NCBI GenBank assembly: GCA_963797835.1
Contig: CAWCRN010000024.1
Coordinates: 517,534 to 581,533, forward strand
From: JBDTSW01 sp963797835
GTDB taxonomy: Bacteria; Actinomycetota; Thermoleophilia; Solirubrobacterales; 70-9
Direction: 5' to 3'
DNA: 64,000 nt
In this document: positions 17,005 through 28,671 of the stretch, piece by piece
How the letters are laid out: every line of letters starts with the position of its first letter
Position numbering within the stretch: the first letter of the stretch is position 1
Made by a program: the position numbers and the translations under genes
Notes under the pieces: generated by a model
Seen by the model: the letters and a program-made list of their open reading frames with translations, nothing else
Told to the model about the DNA's origin: nothing
The model's database searches: none

Positions 17005-18396
17005 ATGAGAACGCACCACGCCACAGCCCTCACCGGCATCGGCGTTCTCGCGGCGCTGGCGATCGGGTGCGGCGGGGGAGACGGCACATCAGCGACCAGC
17101 AGCGAGGCCTCGGCCCCGGACACGATCCCGCAGCCCACCCAGGCCCAACTCGCGGCGGCCGGCCTGGACAAACTCCCCGTCGCCCCCGAGAGCAAGCGGC
17201 TCGACATCGAGGCGCCCGCCTTCTCGAATCCCACCGAGATCACCAACCCGCTCTTCCCGATCAGCGACCTGCACTCGGTCGTCTTCAGCGGCAAGGTCGA
17301 CGGCAAGCCCTTCCACACCGAGACCACGCTCCTCCCGCAGACAAGGGTGATCGAGATCGCCCCCGGCCAGGAGGTCGAGGCGCTCGTCTCGCAGTACTCC
17401 GCCTTCGAGGGCGGCCGGCTCGAGGAGGTCGCGCTCGACTACTACGCCCAGGCCGACGACGGTGCCGTCTGGTACCTCGGCGAGGACGTCTTCGATTACG
17501 ACCCCAACGGCTTCAGCGACAGCACCCTCGGCACCTGGCTGGCCGGGAGGGAGGGCCCGGTCGAGATGATCATGCCCGCCGACCCCCAGGTCGGGGACGT
17601 CCACCGGCCGGAGAACATCCCCGGCATCGCGTTCGAGGAGGTCGCGATCAAGACGGTGGACAAGACCGTGAACGGCCCCACCGGCCCGGTCGACGGCGCG
17701 ATCGTCGCCCGCGAGCTCCACGACGACGGCACCTACAGCGACAAGGTCTTCGCCCCCGGCTACGGCGAGTTCTTCAGCGGGCACGGAACCGAGGTCGAGG
17801 CAATGGCCCTGGCCGTGCCCACCGACGCCCTCGACGGCCCACCGCCGTCCGAGCTGGCGGACCTGTCCGCCGCTGCGAGCGACGCCCTGGCCGCCACGAG
17901 CGCCGGGGACTGGAGCGCGGCGGCCGACGGCGAGAAGTCGGCCAACCAAGGCTGGGACGGCTACAGCCCGAGTCAGCTGCCGCCCCGGCTCGCCCACGAC
18001 ATGGACCGCGCCCTCAGCGCCCTCGCCGAAGGCATCGACGCTCGCGACAGGCAGCTGGCCGGCACCGGCGCCATCGATGTCGCCCAGGCGGCGCTCGACC
18101 TCCAGCTCCAGTACTCGCCGCCGGCGGAGATCGATCTCGCCCGGTTCGAACTCTGGGCGCGCCAGATCCTGGTGGACGCCGCCGCGAACGACGCCGGCGG
18201 GGCCAGGAGCGCGGTATCGACGATGGAGTGGGTGCGCGACCGGTTCGCGCACACGCTGGAGCCCGCCGACCTCACCGCCATCGACAACAGCCTGGTGATC
18301 ATGCGCGAGGGTCTCCTGGACGGCGAGCTACCGGCCACCGAGGAGGAGGCAAAGAACCTAGTCGACCTCCTCGCCGTGATCCAGCCCACCGGCTGA
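17005..18396 (+). CDS. Secreted lipoprotein, uncharacterised family
   Basis: 463 residues from ATG 17005 (GTG 16996 is an alternative). A lipoprotein signal ends at the lipobox LAIGC (about 18-22), so it is anchored on the outer face of the membrane. After a Ser/Thr/Pro linker comes a beta-rich domain (about 65-275) with the block YYAQADDGAVWYLGEDVFDY near 145 and GYGEFFSGHG near 250, a pattern seen in unannotated bacterial exported proteins. A second, helical domain covers about 285-460 (LARFELWARQILVDAA). No frameshift. Shares its operator type with the PepSY gene downstream. Function unknown. Confidence 0.75.
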   Translation: MRTHHATALTGIGVLAALAIGCGGGDGTSATSSEASAPDTIPQPTQAQLAAAGLDKLPVAPESKRLDIEAPAFSNPTEITNPLFPISDLHSVVFSGKVDGKPFHTETTLLPQTRVIEIAPGQEVEALVSQYSAFEGGRLEEVALDYYAQADDGAVWYLGEDVFDYDPNGFSDSTLGTWLAGREGPVEMIMPADPQVGDVHRPENIPGIAFEEVAIKTVDKTVNGPTGPVDGAIVARELHDDGTYSDKVFAPGYGEFFSGHGTEVEAMALAVPTDALDGPPPSELADLSAAASDALAATSAGDWSAAADGEKSANQGWDGYSPSQLPPRLAHDMDRALSALAEGIDARDRQLAGTGAIDVAQAALDLQLQYSPPAEIDLARFELWARQILVDAAANDAGGARSAVSTMEWVRDRFAHTLEPADLTAIDNSLVIMREGLLDGELPATEEEAKNLVDLLAVIQPTG

Positions 18397-18512
18397 CCTC
18401 AGCCGGGGCTCGGCTGCACTGCCGCCTGGCTCGCGCAGCTTCAGCGAACAGGAGGTCGTTCGAGATCGAGGCCGCGGCTTTGCTTCGCATCCGCGCACAC
18501 CAGAGGCGGCGC

Positions 18513-18531
18513 TTTCATCGTCATTTCATCG
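18513..18531 (+). promoter_or_regulatory. 11-bp direct repeat TTTCATCG-N3-TTTCATCG upstream of the PepSY gene
   Basis: Half-sites at 18513 and 18524, 11 bases apart, in the same GCGCTTTCA context as the pair at 16965. It lies 53 bases before the PepSY start. The remainder of the 187-base gap (18397-18583) shows no gene. Confidence 0.5.
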
Positions 18532-18583
18532 CCCGCCGGTAGCAACCGGGCTGACCACACATGCCAGAGGAGGTCGGATCCGG

Positions 18584-18943
18584 ATGGAAGTGAATCGGAG
18601 GGTCGTCGCCATCGGCGCGGCCGTCGCAGTTGTCGCCGCAGGCGGCGTGGGCATCGCCTACGCGGTCGGCGGAGGCGAGTCGGAGGAGGCCGTCACCGGC
18701 CCCGACGCCGAGAAGGCGATCGCCGCCGCGGTCGAGCAGGTCGGCGGCGGCGAGGTGCTCGAGGCCGAGTACCAGGAGGCCGGGAGCGCAGGCGTCTACG
18801 AGGTGGAGATCCAGCGCCCGGACGGGTCGCAGGTCGAGGTCCACGTGAGTGGCGACTTCAACGCCGTCGGGACCGCTGCCGACGACGACTCGGGCGAGGA
18901 CGAGGGCGCCGGAGAGGACGAGGGCGCGGGCGACGACGACTGA
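18584..18943 (+). CDS. PepSY-domain secreted protein
   Basis: 119 residues. N-terminal signal or anchor helix (VVAIGAAVAVVAAGGVGIAY, 7-26), then a PepSY domain (about 38-92: AEKAIAAAVEQVGGGEVLEA and VYEVEIQRPDGSQVEVHV), and an acidic Asp/Glu/Gly tail that could bind cations. PepSY domains commonly inhibit proteases or act in envelope stress and metal systems, often under two-component control, which fits the direct-repeat operator. Strong ribosome site GAGGAGGTC before the ATG. Confidence 0.85.
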   Translation: MEVNRRVVAIGAAVAVVAAGGVGIAYAVGGGESEEAVTGPDAEKAIAAAVEQVGGGEVLEAEYQEAGSAGVYEVEIQRPDGSQVEVHVSGDFNAVGTAADDDSGEDEGAGEDEGAGDDD

Positions 18944-18989
18944 CCCAACGACGGGGAACGGGAACGCGCGGGCGTGACAGGCGCTCGCA

Positions 18990-18995
18990 TAGTCT
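18990..18995 (+). promoter_or_regulatory. Predicted -10 element (leaderless) of the MBL hydrolase
   Basis: TAGTCT seven bases before the GTG at 19003. Confidence 0.4.
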
Positions 18996-19002
18996 CCCGC
19001 GG

Positions 19003-19674
19003 GTGAAGGAGCTCGCCGACGACGTCTGGCACCTGAACACCTTCTTCTTCCCGAACGGCGTCAACGCCTTCCTCGCGGACGACGTCCTGATCGACGCGGG
19101 CACGAAGCGCTCGGGCAAGGGCATCCTCAGGGACCTCGAGGGCCACACGGTCACGGCGCACGCGCTCACCCACGCCCACCCCGACCACCAGGGCGCCTCG
19201 CACGAGGTGTGCGCCGCTCTGGGCATCCCATACTGGGTGCCCGACGGCGACGTCGAGCCGGCCGAGAACCCCGAGCTCATCGGCGAGCGCCAGCCCGACC
19301 ACTTCCTCGCCCAGTTCTTCGCCCGCGTATTCACCGGCCCCGCTCACAAGGTCGATCGTGTCCTGGTCGAGGGCGACGAGGTGGCCGGGTTCAGGGTCAT
19401 CGCCGCACCCGGCCACTCCGCCGGCCACGTGGTCTACTGGCGCGAGTCCGACCGCGTGTTGATCATCGGCGACGTGCTCAACAACATGGACGTAGTCACG
19501 GGCATCCCCGGGCTGCGGCTGCCGAAGGACTTCCTCACCCCCGACCCCGACCAGAACCGGCGTTCGGCCAAGAAGCTCGCGGCGCTCGAGCCCAGGCTCG
19601 TGCTCTTCGGGCACGGCGGGCCGCTTCGCGACACGAAGAAGTTCGTCGACTTCCTGAACGGCCTGCCCGACTAG
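19003..19674 (+). CDS. MBL-fold metallo-hydrolase
   Basis: Soluble metallo-beta-lactamase-fold hydrolase of the glyoxalase II/YcbL-like type, 223 residues. The metal-binding motif THAHPDHQG (HxHxDH) lies at about 65-73, with later ligands in APGHSAGH (about 144) and IIGDVL (about 156) and a C-terminal FGHGG (about 205). Substrate cannot be predicted. Single gene with its own promoter, convergent with the minus-strand membrane protein. Confidence 0.88.
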   Translation: MKELADDVWHLNTFFFPNGVNAFLADDVLIDAGTKRSGKGILRDLEGHTVTAHALTHAHPDHQGASHEVCAALGIPYWVPDGDVEPAENPELIGERQPDHFLAQFFARVFTGPAHKVDRVLVEGDEVAGFRVIAAPGHSAGHVVYWRESDRVLIIGDVLNNMDVVTGIPGLRLPKDFLTPDPDQNRRSAKKLAALEPRLVLFGHGGPLRDTKKFVDFLNGLPD

Positions 19675-19743
19675 GCGCGCGGCGGGAGCCCGTACGCGCC
19701 CCGTCGGCTCCGGTCCCGGCCGCGACCGTCGCGCTCTCCATGC

Positions 19744-20457
19744 TCAGCGCGCTGCCGCGCGGGCGGCATCGAGGGCCAGGCGCGTCCGCTCGTCCATTCT
19801 CCGGCGCAGCCGCCAGGTGGCGCCGGAGAACTGCAGGTTCGCGACGGTCGCGAAGCCCTCCTCGTCCTCGCGGAGTGCGAGCAGCAGGTGGGCCACCCGG
19901 TCGCCGGCGGGCAGCTCGTCCGGCTGGGCGATGCGAACGCACCACGAGAACACGCGCCGCCCACCCGGTCGAACCAGCAGCGCCCCCTGCTCGCCGAGCA
20001 GCCACACGCCCATCCGGCCCTGTTCGAGCGCGAGGCCGCTGCGGGCCACCAGCTCGCGCGCCTCGTGGCCCAGCAGGTCGCCCAGCAGGCCCAGCGCCAC
20101 GCGCTCGGCCTCGGGGCTCGCGTCGGCCAGCCGCGACGCGCTCCGCTCGCTGCCGATCGCGACGGGCGCCCGCGCTCCCCGTGCGGCCTGGATGCGGGGC
20201 ACCGCGTACGCGTGCGCGAAGCACAGCAGAGCCGCCGGGAACGTCAGCGGCTCGATCGCCAGCAGCACGACCCCCGGGGTGACGAAGACGAACAGCACCC
20301 ATGCCGTCCACGCTGTCCAGCGCCGCCCGTCGCGCCGCAGCGTCCGCTCGGTCGCCACCTCGCGCCAGGAGAGGGCCTGGGCCTCGGTCAGCCCTCCCGG
20401 GACCCCAGCCGCCAGGACGTCGCCCGTGCCGGGGCCCGTGGCGTGCCGAGCCTCCAT
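19744..20457 (-). CDS. Membrane protein of unknown function
   Basis: 237 residues from ATG 20457. An N-terminal soluble stretch of about 50 residues (GGLTEAQALSWREVATERTL) is followed by a hairpin of two hydrophobic segments (about 55-95, AWVLFVFVTPGVVLLAIEPL) and a cytoplasmic domain to the end. The frame extends upstream, but that part is antisense junk. It begins 20 bases after the small diglycine-ended gene on the same strand, so the two probably form an operon. Confidence 0.65.
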   Translation of the reverse strand: MEARHATGPGTGDVLAAGVPGGLTEAQALSWREVATERTLRRDGRRWTAWTAWVLFVFVTPGVVLLAIEPLTFPAALLCFAHAYAVPRIQAARGARAPVAIGSERSASRLADASPEAERVALGLLGDLLGHEARELVARSGLALEQGRMGVWLLGEQGALLVRPGGRRVFSWCVRIAQPDELPAGDRVAHLLLALREDEEGFATVANLQFSGATWRLRRRMDERTRLALDAARAAAR

Positions 20458-20477
20458 CGGAGCCCCTCTCGTCTGGC

Positions 20478-20702
20478 TCAGCCGCCGGCGATCGGGCGGC
20501 GCAGCACGACCATCTCGGCCTCGAGCGGGAGCTCGCGGATCACCTCGGCGGTACCGTCGGGGTGCGTCATCGAGGCGACCATGCCCCGGTCGAGCTCGGC
20601 CCTGAACGCCGCGACCGCTGCCTCGTGGGAGGAGCCGTCGCCCGAGGTCCACTCGGCGAGCGTCGTGTGCCCCGTCCGATCCAGCCTCACCAACCGCGCC
20701 AT
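20478..20702 (-). CDS. Small protein ending in diglycine, 74 residues
   Basis: Starts MARLVRLDRTGHTTLAEW with a textbook AAGGAGG ribosome site, and ends LRRPIAGG at the stop. Predicted as beta-beta-alpha-beta (helix HEAAVAAFRAELDRG about 30-44). The length and exposed C-terminal GG recall ThiS/MoaD and other beta-grasp proteins that are thiocarboxylated or conjugated, but there is no E1-like or JAMM gene in the window. It may equally belong to an unrelated small family. First gene of a two-gene unit with the membrane protein. Confidence 0.7.
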   Translation of the reverse strand: MARLVRLDRTGHTTLAEWTSGDGSSHEAAVAAFRAELDRGMVASMTHPDGTAEVIRELPLEAEMVVLRRPIAGG

Positions 20703-20759
20703 CAGCGACCTCCTTCGACGACTACGAAGCCAGTTTACGCCCGGCGTCACCCACCAGCC

Positions 20760-20775
20760 TGTGATCGCCGTCACA
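20760..20775. promoter_or_regulatory. CRP/GlxR-type site TGTGA-N6-TCACA
   Basis: Perfect palindromic half-sites TGTGA (20760-20764) and TCACA (20771-20775) in the 188-base divergent region between the small diglycine gene and leuS. It is closer to the minus-strand start (58 bases). Confidence 0.6.
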
Positions 20776-20877
20776 CAAATCCCGCCACCTCCTCCGCTCC
20801 CGCCCCGAACACCTGGCCCGCGGCCATGCAGCGGGCATTTCATGCTGCTCCCGCGTCCGGGGGTGCGGGGTGGCGGG

Positions 20878-20883
20878 TAGCTT
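20878..20883 (+). promoter_or_regulatory. Predicted -10 element (leaderless) of leuS
   Basis: TAGCTT seven bases before GTG 20891. This spacing favours that GTG over the ATG at 20885, which would sit one base after the hexamer. Confidence 0.4.
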
Positions 20884-20890
20884 TATGGCT

Positions 20891-23389
<2,499 letters not shown>

Positions 23390-23449
23390 CCCCGCGGGCC
23401 TGTGCGCCCGTTCACACGCGGCGACGCCGGGTTCTGCTACAAAGCGCGC

Positions 23450-23851
23450 GTGCTCGTCAGGCGCTTTGATGAGGCGGCCGTCGTTGACGTCCATCGCCTC
23501 TCGTCCCACCTGTTGATGGATGCCGGGGACCTCGGGTCCCGAAATTGCTCCGTGCACTGGATCGAGGTGCCGACGGGGGCGTCGGAGGAGCTTCGCTCAC
23601 ACGAGGAGGCGGAGCAGGTCTACGTGGTCGTCAAGGGGACCGGCACGATGTCGGCGACCGGCGACACCCAGCGGCTCGCCGAGGGGGACCTGGTCCTGAT
23701 CCCGCCCGCGACCGACCACTCGGTCGCCAACGACGGGGACCAGGTCCTGGCGCTGATCTCGGTCCTCTCCCCGGCCGTCTCAGCCGACGAGCTCTACAGC
23801 CGCCGGCTTGCCACCCAGGCCGCAGGCTACGACGACGACGACTACGAGTAG
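23450..23851 (+). CDS. Cupin-domain protein
   Basis: Small single-cupin protein, 133 residues from GTG 23450. Cupin motif 1 is HWIEVPTGASEELRSHEEAE (about 30-49) and motif 2 is EGDLVLIPPATDHSVAND (about 80-97). Metal-binding His/Glu positions are partly conserved. Ends in an acidic DDDDYE tail. Related to mannose-6-phosphate isomerase-like cupins; ligand unknown. Confidence 0.8.
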   Translation: MLVRRFDEAAVVDVHRLSSHLLMDAGDLGSRNCSVHWIEVPTGASEELRSHEEAEQVYVVVKGTGTMSATGDTQRLAEGDLVLIPPATDHSVANDGDQVLALISVLSPAVSADELYSRRLATQAAGYDDDDYE

Positions 23852-23878
23852 GGGCGCCGCGGCGGCGGGGAGCTCGCC

Positions 23879-24154
23879 GTGAGCCGGGTTCGAAAGCGCG
23901 TGGTCGTACATGGCCGCGTCCAGGGGGTCTTCTTCCGCGATACCACACGCCGGATGGCCGTGGAACGCGGGGTCGCGGGCTGGGTACGAAACCGCGGGGA
24001 CGGGGCCGTCGAGGTCGTGTTCGAGGGCGAGCCCGCCGCGGTCGAGGCGCTCGTCGACTTCGGCCACCACGGCCCACGGGGCGCCGCGGTGGAGCGGGTT
24101 GAGGTGAGCGAGGAGCCGCCCGAGGGCGAGGAGGGGTTCCGGGTCCTCCCCTGA
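23879..24154 (+). CDS. acyP: Acylphosphatase
   Basis: Hydrolyses carboxyl-phosphate bonds of acylphosphates. 91 residues. The catalytic Arg lies in VHGRVQGVFFRDTTRRMA (about 10-27, GxVQGVxFR) and the Asn region in GWVRNRGDGAVEVVFEG (about 34-50). GTG start. Normal length. Confidence 0.95.
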   Translation: MSRVRKRVVVHGRVQGVFFRDTTRRMAVERGVAGWVRNRGDGAVEVVFEGEPAAVEALVDFGHHGPRGAAVERVEVSEEPPEGEEGFRVLP

Positions 24155-24232
24155 CGGTTTCGCCGGCGATCCGTCGCTGATCAGGCACGAACTGCGCACC
24201 ACGCTCGCGCCCGCACGAGCGATGCTCTCCGC

Positions 24233-24860
24233 GTGCCAGGGCTCAGCCGCATCCAGCTCCTCGTGTACGCCGCGATCGCGGTCGCCGTCCTCCTGATCGG
24301 CGCGCGGTGGGTCCGGAGCGCGGACGAGCACGGCTCCGAGCCCGGCGGCGTCGCCTTCGCGGCCGGGTCGGCCGAGTCGGCCGGTGAGGGCGCCGGCGAA
24401 GGCTCGTTCTCGGTCTCCGCCGACGGCGAGGACGTGGTGATCCACGTGGCTGGTGAGGTGTCCGATCCGGGGGTGTACCGGCTCCCGGCCGGATCCCGGG
24501 TGGCCGACGCGGTCGAGCGCGCGGGTGGCGCTGGGGACCGGGCGGCGGTGGACGCGATCAATCTGGCGGCGCGCCTCGCCGACGGCCAGCAAGTCGTGGT
24601 CCCGGCGAGGGTCGCCAGCTTGGCGGGGACCGCCGCGGCGCCGGGGATCGCAGGCGTCGCCACCGGACGGGCCGATCAGCCTGGGCACCGCGACCGTCGA
24701 GCAGCTCGACACGATCGAGGGGATCGGGCCGGTCACAGCGCAGGACATCCTCGACTTCCGCGACGAACGCGGTGGCCTCGCCTCGATCGACGAGCTGGAC
24801 GAGCTGAGCGGGATCGGGCCGGCGACGATGGAGGCTCTGCGAGGCCGACTCCAGCCTTGA
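24233..24860 (+). CDS. comEA: ComEA competence/DNA-binding protein (one frameshift)
   Basis: Membrane-anchored DNA receptor for transformation. An N-terminal transmembrane segment (LLVYAAIAVAVLLIGA) and spacer are followed by a SLBB domain (VVIHVAGEVSDPGVYRLPAG, about 70-120). The C-terminal helix-hairpin-helix pair begins after a frameshift near 24668: ATVEQLDTIEGIGPVTAQDI and IDELDELSGIGPATMEAL. GTG start. The stop overlaps the comEC start as TTGA. Confidence 0.9.
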
Positions 24861-27176
24861 ACCGCCGCGGCCCGGGGCCGCGAGCTGTCGGCCTGTCCGG
24901 CCTCGTCGTCGGCCTGGGGCTCTCGGCGCCGCTGGGGTTGGGCACGCCGCCTGCGCCCATGGTCGTGGCGGCGGTCGCCTTCGCGGCCGCGGCCTGGCGA
25001 CCGGGCGTCCGCGGCGGGGACCTGGCGCGGAGCGCGACGCTCTGGCGGCTGCGGCAGTGCTCGCTGGGCTGTGGGTCGGCGCCGCCCGGCTCGACGCCAT
25101 CGATGGCGGTGCGCTCCGGGCGCACGACGGGGGCCGAGCTCGCTGTGCGGGGCTTCGTGGAGGAGGTGCCGCGCCGCGCGAACGGTGAGGTGCGGGTCCG
25201 GGTCGGGCACCGCCGACGGTCGGCTGCTGGTCGGAGGCGCCCGAGCCGGTGCCCGACCTCCCGGTTGGCCGGGAGGTGAGCGCGCGCGGCACAGCGAGGG
25301 AGCCTGGCGACTGGGAGCGCGGGTACCTCGAGCGGCAGGGCGTCGCGATGGTCCTGGAGGCGCGGTCGATGCGCCCAACCGGGGCGCGCCGCGGGTGGCA
25401 TCGCCTACCTCACGGACCGCATGCGCGAGCGCGCGGAGGAGGCGCTGGGGCGGGGGACACCGGAGCCTCAATCGGCGCTCCTGCGCGGCTTCGTCCTTGG
25501 CCAGGACGACCGCATCGACCCCGCGGACCGTCGACGAGTTCCAGCGGTCGGGCCTGGCCCACCTGCTGGCCGTCAGCGGCCAGAACGTGGTGTTGCTCGC
25601 GCTGCTCGCGATGCCCGTTCTCGCCGCGGCGGGACTTGGGATCCGCGGCCGCCTCCTGGGCGTGCTCGCCCTCATCGCCATCTACGTCCCGGTCGCCGGG
25701 CGCCGGCCCGTCGATCCAGCGGGCAGGGGTGATGGGCGCCGCCGGCGTGGTCGCGGCGCTCGCGAGTCGCCCGGCCTCGCGCTGGTACGCGATGCTGCTG
25801 GCCGCTGCCTTCACCCTCGTGCTCAACCCGCGCGCGGCGGGGGACGTGGGCTGGCAGCTCAGCTTCGCCGCCGTGATCGGGATCGCGCTCTGGACGGCGC
25901 CCCTGCGACGGCTGCTCGCAGGCGACGCTCCCCGGACGGCCGCGCGCAGAGCGCTCGCGGAGGGCGTGGCGGTGACGGTGGCGGCGACGCTCGCGACGGC
26001 CCCGCTCATGGCCCACCACTTCGAGCGCCTCTCGCTCGCCTCGCTGCTCGCGAACCTGTTGGCCCTCCCGGCGGTTGCACCGGTCATGTGGCTGGGCATG
26101 CTGGCCGCGGCGGCCGGCCAGCTCCCGTGGCTGCCGGTCGAGCCGATGACCGGCCTGGCCGGGGTGCTCGCCGCCTACATCGAGCAGATCGCGGCGTGGA
26201 CGGCCGCGCCCGGCTGGGCCGAGGTAGGCCTGTTACTGGAGAGCCCGTGGGCCGTCGCGGGCATCTACGTGGCGCTCGCGTCATCGGGATGGGCGCTCGA
26301 GCGCCATGGCCGCGCCCGCCGCCGGTTGCGCCCGCGCCCGCCCGGGGCAGTCCCCGCGGGGCTCGCCGCGCTCGCGGCGCTGCTGCTGTTTCTGGCCGAA
26401 TCGGGTGGAGGGGACACGCAGCAACGGGCGGCCGGTCTCACGGTGCGCGTCCTGGACGTTGGGCAGGGCGACGCGATCCTGCTCACGCCGCGCGGGGGCG
26501 ATCCGGTGCTAGTCGACACAGGCCCGGCGGGGGCCGGCGTCGCCGAACGGCTCAGCGACCTGGGGGTGGAACGGCTGGCGGCCGTGCTCATCACCCACGA
26601 TCAGTCCGATCACGCCGGGGGCCTCGCGGAGGTACTTGGGTGCGGTCCGGGTGGATGAGCTGCTGTGGGGTTCGCCGGATCGCGGCCTCGCCGCGGCCGC
26701 GGAGGCGCACGGGGCAAGGGGCGGGAGGGTGGGGCAGGGGTCGGCGGTCTCCTCCGGGGCGCTTCGCCTCGACGTCCTGTGGCCGCCGCCGGGCCTCGTC
26801 CAGGGCCCCCGCCGCGCGCGTGGCGCCGATCCGAACCACCTGTCGGTGGTGGCGGTCGCGCGGTGGCGCGAATTCCGGATCCTCCTCACGGGTGACGGCG
26901 AGGCGGAGGCTGTCCCGCTCGATCCCGGCCCCGTCGACGTGCTCAAGCTGGCTCACCACGGCTCAGCCGACGCGGGGCTCGAGGGGCTGGTCGAGCGCAC
27001 GTCGCCCCGGCTGGCGGTGGCCTCCGTCGGGGCGACCAACCCCTTCGGGCACCCGGCCGCCGACGACGCTCGAGGTGCTCGCCGAGCGCGACGTCCCGCT
27101 GCTGCGGACGGATACGGCGGGGGAGGTCACGATCGCCGTCGACCATGACGCGTGGACCGTCCTAAGCGAGAAATAG
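24857..27176 (+). CDS. comEC: ComEC/Rec2 DNA-uptake channel (several frameshifts)
   Basis: Inner-membrane channel for single-stranded DNA during natural transformation. TTG start coupled to comEA. N-terminal membrane helices and OB-fold region (AELAVRGFVEEVPRRANGEV), then the competence domain (GLAHLLAVSGQNVVLLALLA; GDVGWQLSFAAVIGIALW). The C-terminal MBL-like domain has VRVLDVGQGDAILL, TGP, HDQSDHAGG and LAHHGSADAG, ending AWTVLSEK. Frameshifts lie near 25045, 25125, 25210, 25400, 25525, 25710, 26640 and 27060. The comEA-comEC-holA order is widespread. Competence itself would need pilus and DprA genes elsewhere. Confidence 0.88.
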
Positions 27177-27179
27177 GAT
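27174..27179 (+). promoter_or_regulatory. Predicted -10 element (leaderless) of the proline-rich membrane protein
   Basis: TAGGAT overlaps the comEC stop codon and lies seven bases before the ATG at 27187. Confidence 0.4.
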
Positions 27180-27186
27180 CGCGGCC

Positions 27187-27607
27187 ATGAACGACCAGCC
27201 GCCTCAGCCCCAGCCCACGCCTCCCGACGCCCCGCCGCCGCCGCCGCCGACGCCTCCGCCCGGCGGCGAGAAGGCCGGAGGAGGGATGCGGGCGCTGGCG
27301 GTGCTCCTCGCCCTCATCCTCGCCTTCGGGGCGGCGGTGATGATCGTGGTCGGCCTCGACGTGAACGACCTCGCCTCCTGCGACAACCCCGAGGAGGTCA
27401 TCGCCAGCGGAGAGCTGGAGTGCTTCGAGGGCTCCGAGGGGATCAAGCCCGTGGTGGTCGGCCTGGCGATCGCGAGCGGCGTCATTGGCGCACTCGGCTT
27501 CCTGGCGGGGATCGCGTTCGCGGTGACCGGCACCCGGGGCCGCCTGTTCGCGCAACTTGCGGGAGCCGCCGTGCTACTCGGCGATCCTCGCGCTGGTCAT
27601 CGGCTAG
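27187..27607 (+). CDS. Proline-rich small membrane protein (one frameshift)
   Basis: About 139 residues. A 35-residue cytoplasmic Pro/Gln-rich tail (PPPPPPTPPPGGEK) leads into a first transmembrane helix (LAVLLALILAFGAAVMIVVG). An external loop with two Cys (ASCDNPEEV, LECFEG) and two more helices follow. A one-base insertion near 27575 corrects to an end AILALVIG with TAG 27605-27607; otherwise the frame would run into holA. Function unknown. Confidence 0.6.
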
Positions 27608-27657
27608 GCGCCTGGCCCGCAGGTCCCGACTCGGTCCTCAGCGGCCGGGGCCCCGAA

Positions 27658-27663
27658 TACACT
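27658..27663 (+). promoter_or_regulatory. Predicted -10 element (leaderless) of holA
   Basis: TACACT six bases before GTG 27670; the same hexamer is used before proB. Confidence 0.4.
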
Positions 27664-27669
27664 CGCCGC

Positions 27670-28665
27670 GTGCCAGCGGACGAGCTCAAGCAGGCCTACC
27701 TGATCGCGGGCACCGACGCCGCCAAGATCGACGCGGCGGTCGGCCGGCTCCGCGCTCGTGCGGAGCGGGAGGGTGGCCCGGGAGCACTCGAGGTGTTTCC
27801 GCCCCAGCCCTCCGGAGGCCCGGACGCCGAGGCGCTCACCGCCGCCATCCCAGCGATGACCCTCACCATGGAGCGGCGTTTTCTGCTGGCCGACGGCGTC
27901 GAGCGCTGGAGCGCGAAGCAGGCGGCTCCTGTGAGCGAAGCGCTCGCAGCCCTGCCCGGCGACCTCACCCTGGTCCTCGTCTCGCGCGAACAGCCGCCCA
28001 AGGTGCGCGCGCCGAAAGCCCTGGCCGCCGCGGTCGAGGCGGCGGGCGGGGAGGTGCTCGAGTTCGCGGCGCCCAGGGGCAGGCAAATGCCATCGTGGGT
28101 GGTGGCGGAGGCCAAGCGCCGCGGCTTTCGGCTCGACGCCGATGCGGCGAGACTCCTCGTCGAGCGCATGGGGGAGGGGACGGTGCGCCTCAGCACCGAG
28201 CTCGACCGCCTCGCGACATGGGCGGGCGAGCGCGGCGAGGTCCAGCTGGAGGACCTGGAGTCGATGATCGCCGACACGTCCGAGGAGGTCGCGTGGGCGC
28301 TGGCGGACGCGGTCCTCGACCGCGACCCCCCGGCGGCCGTGGCGGCTGCCGAGCGCCTCACCGGACAGGGCGAGGCGCTGACGCCGCTGATCTACGGTGC
28401 CGCAAAGCGGCTGCGCGAAGCCCACCGCGCGCTCGGCGAGTTGGATCGGGGCCGCTCCGCCGGCGAGGTGGAGGCGGGGCTCTCGATGCATCCCTACGCG
28501 GCGAAGATGCTGGTGCGAAAGGTGCGCGGCGGGAACCTGGACGACCTGCGCGCCGCGAGCTGCGCGTTCGCCGACCTCGAGTGGTGGAGCCGGGGCGGGG
28601 CGGACTATCCCGACGACGTGGCGCTCACGCTCGCCCTGCGCCGGGCGGCTGGTGCGCGCGGGTGA
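27670..28665 (+). CDS. holA: DNA polymerase III subunit delta
   Basis: Clamp-loader subunit that opens the beta clamp. 331 residues from GTG 27670. Begins ADELKQAYLIAGTDAAKIDA, where the usual Walker-like YLI-G start is seen without a functional P-loop, as expected for delta. AAA-like domain to about 190, lid (RLSTELDRLATWAG, about 178) and C-terminal collar domain (PYAAKMLVRKVRGGNLDDL). Followed by rpsT on the opposite strand, a common neighbour. Confidence 0.9.
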   Translation: MPADELKQAYLIAGTDAAKIDAAVGRLRARAEREGGPGALEVFPPQPSGGPDAEALTAAIPAMTLTMERRFLLADGVERWSAKQAAPVSEALAALPGDLTLVLVSREQPPKVRAPKALAAAVEAAGGEVLEFAAPRGRQMPSWVVAEAKRRGFRLDADAARLLVERMGEGTVRLSTELDRLATWAGERGEVQLEDLESMIADTSEEVAWALADAVLDRDPPAAVAAAERLTGQGEALTPLIYGAAKRLREAHRALGELDRGRSAGEVEAGLSMHPYAAKMLVRKVRGGNLDDLRAASCAFADLEWWSRGGADYPDDVALTLALRRAAGARG

Positions 28666-28671
28666 GCGGAG

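Noticed and set aside
23881..24188. Minus-strand Arg/Pro-rich frames opposite acylphosphatase
   Set aside because: Pure composition artefacts opposite a well-recognised gene.
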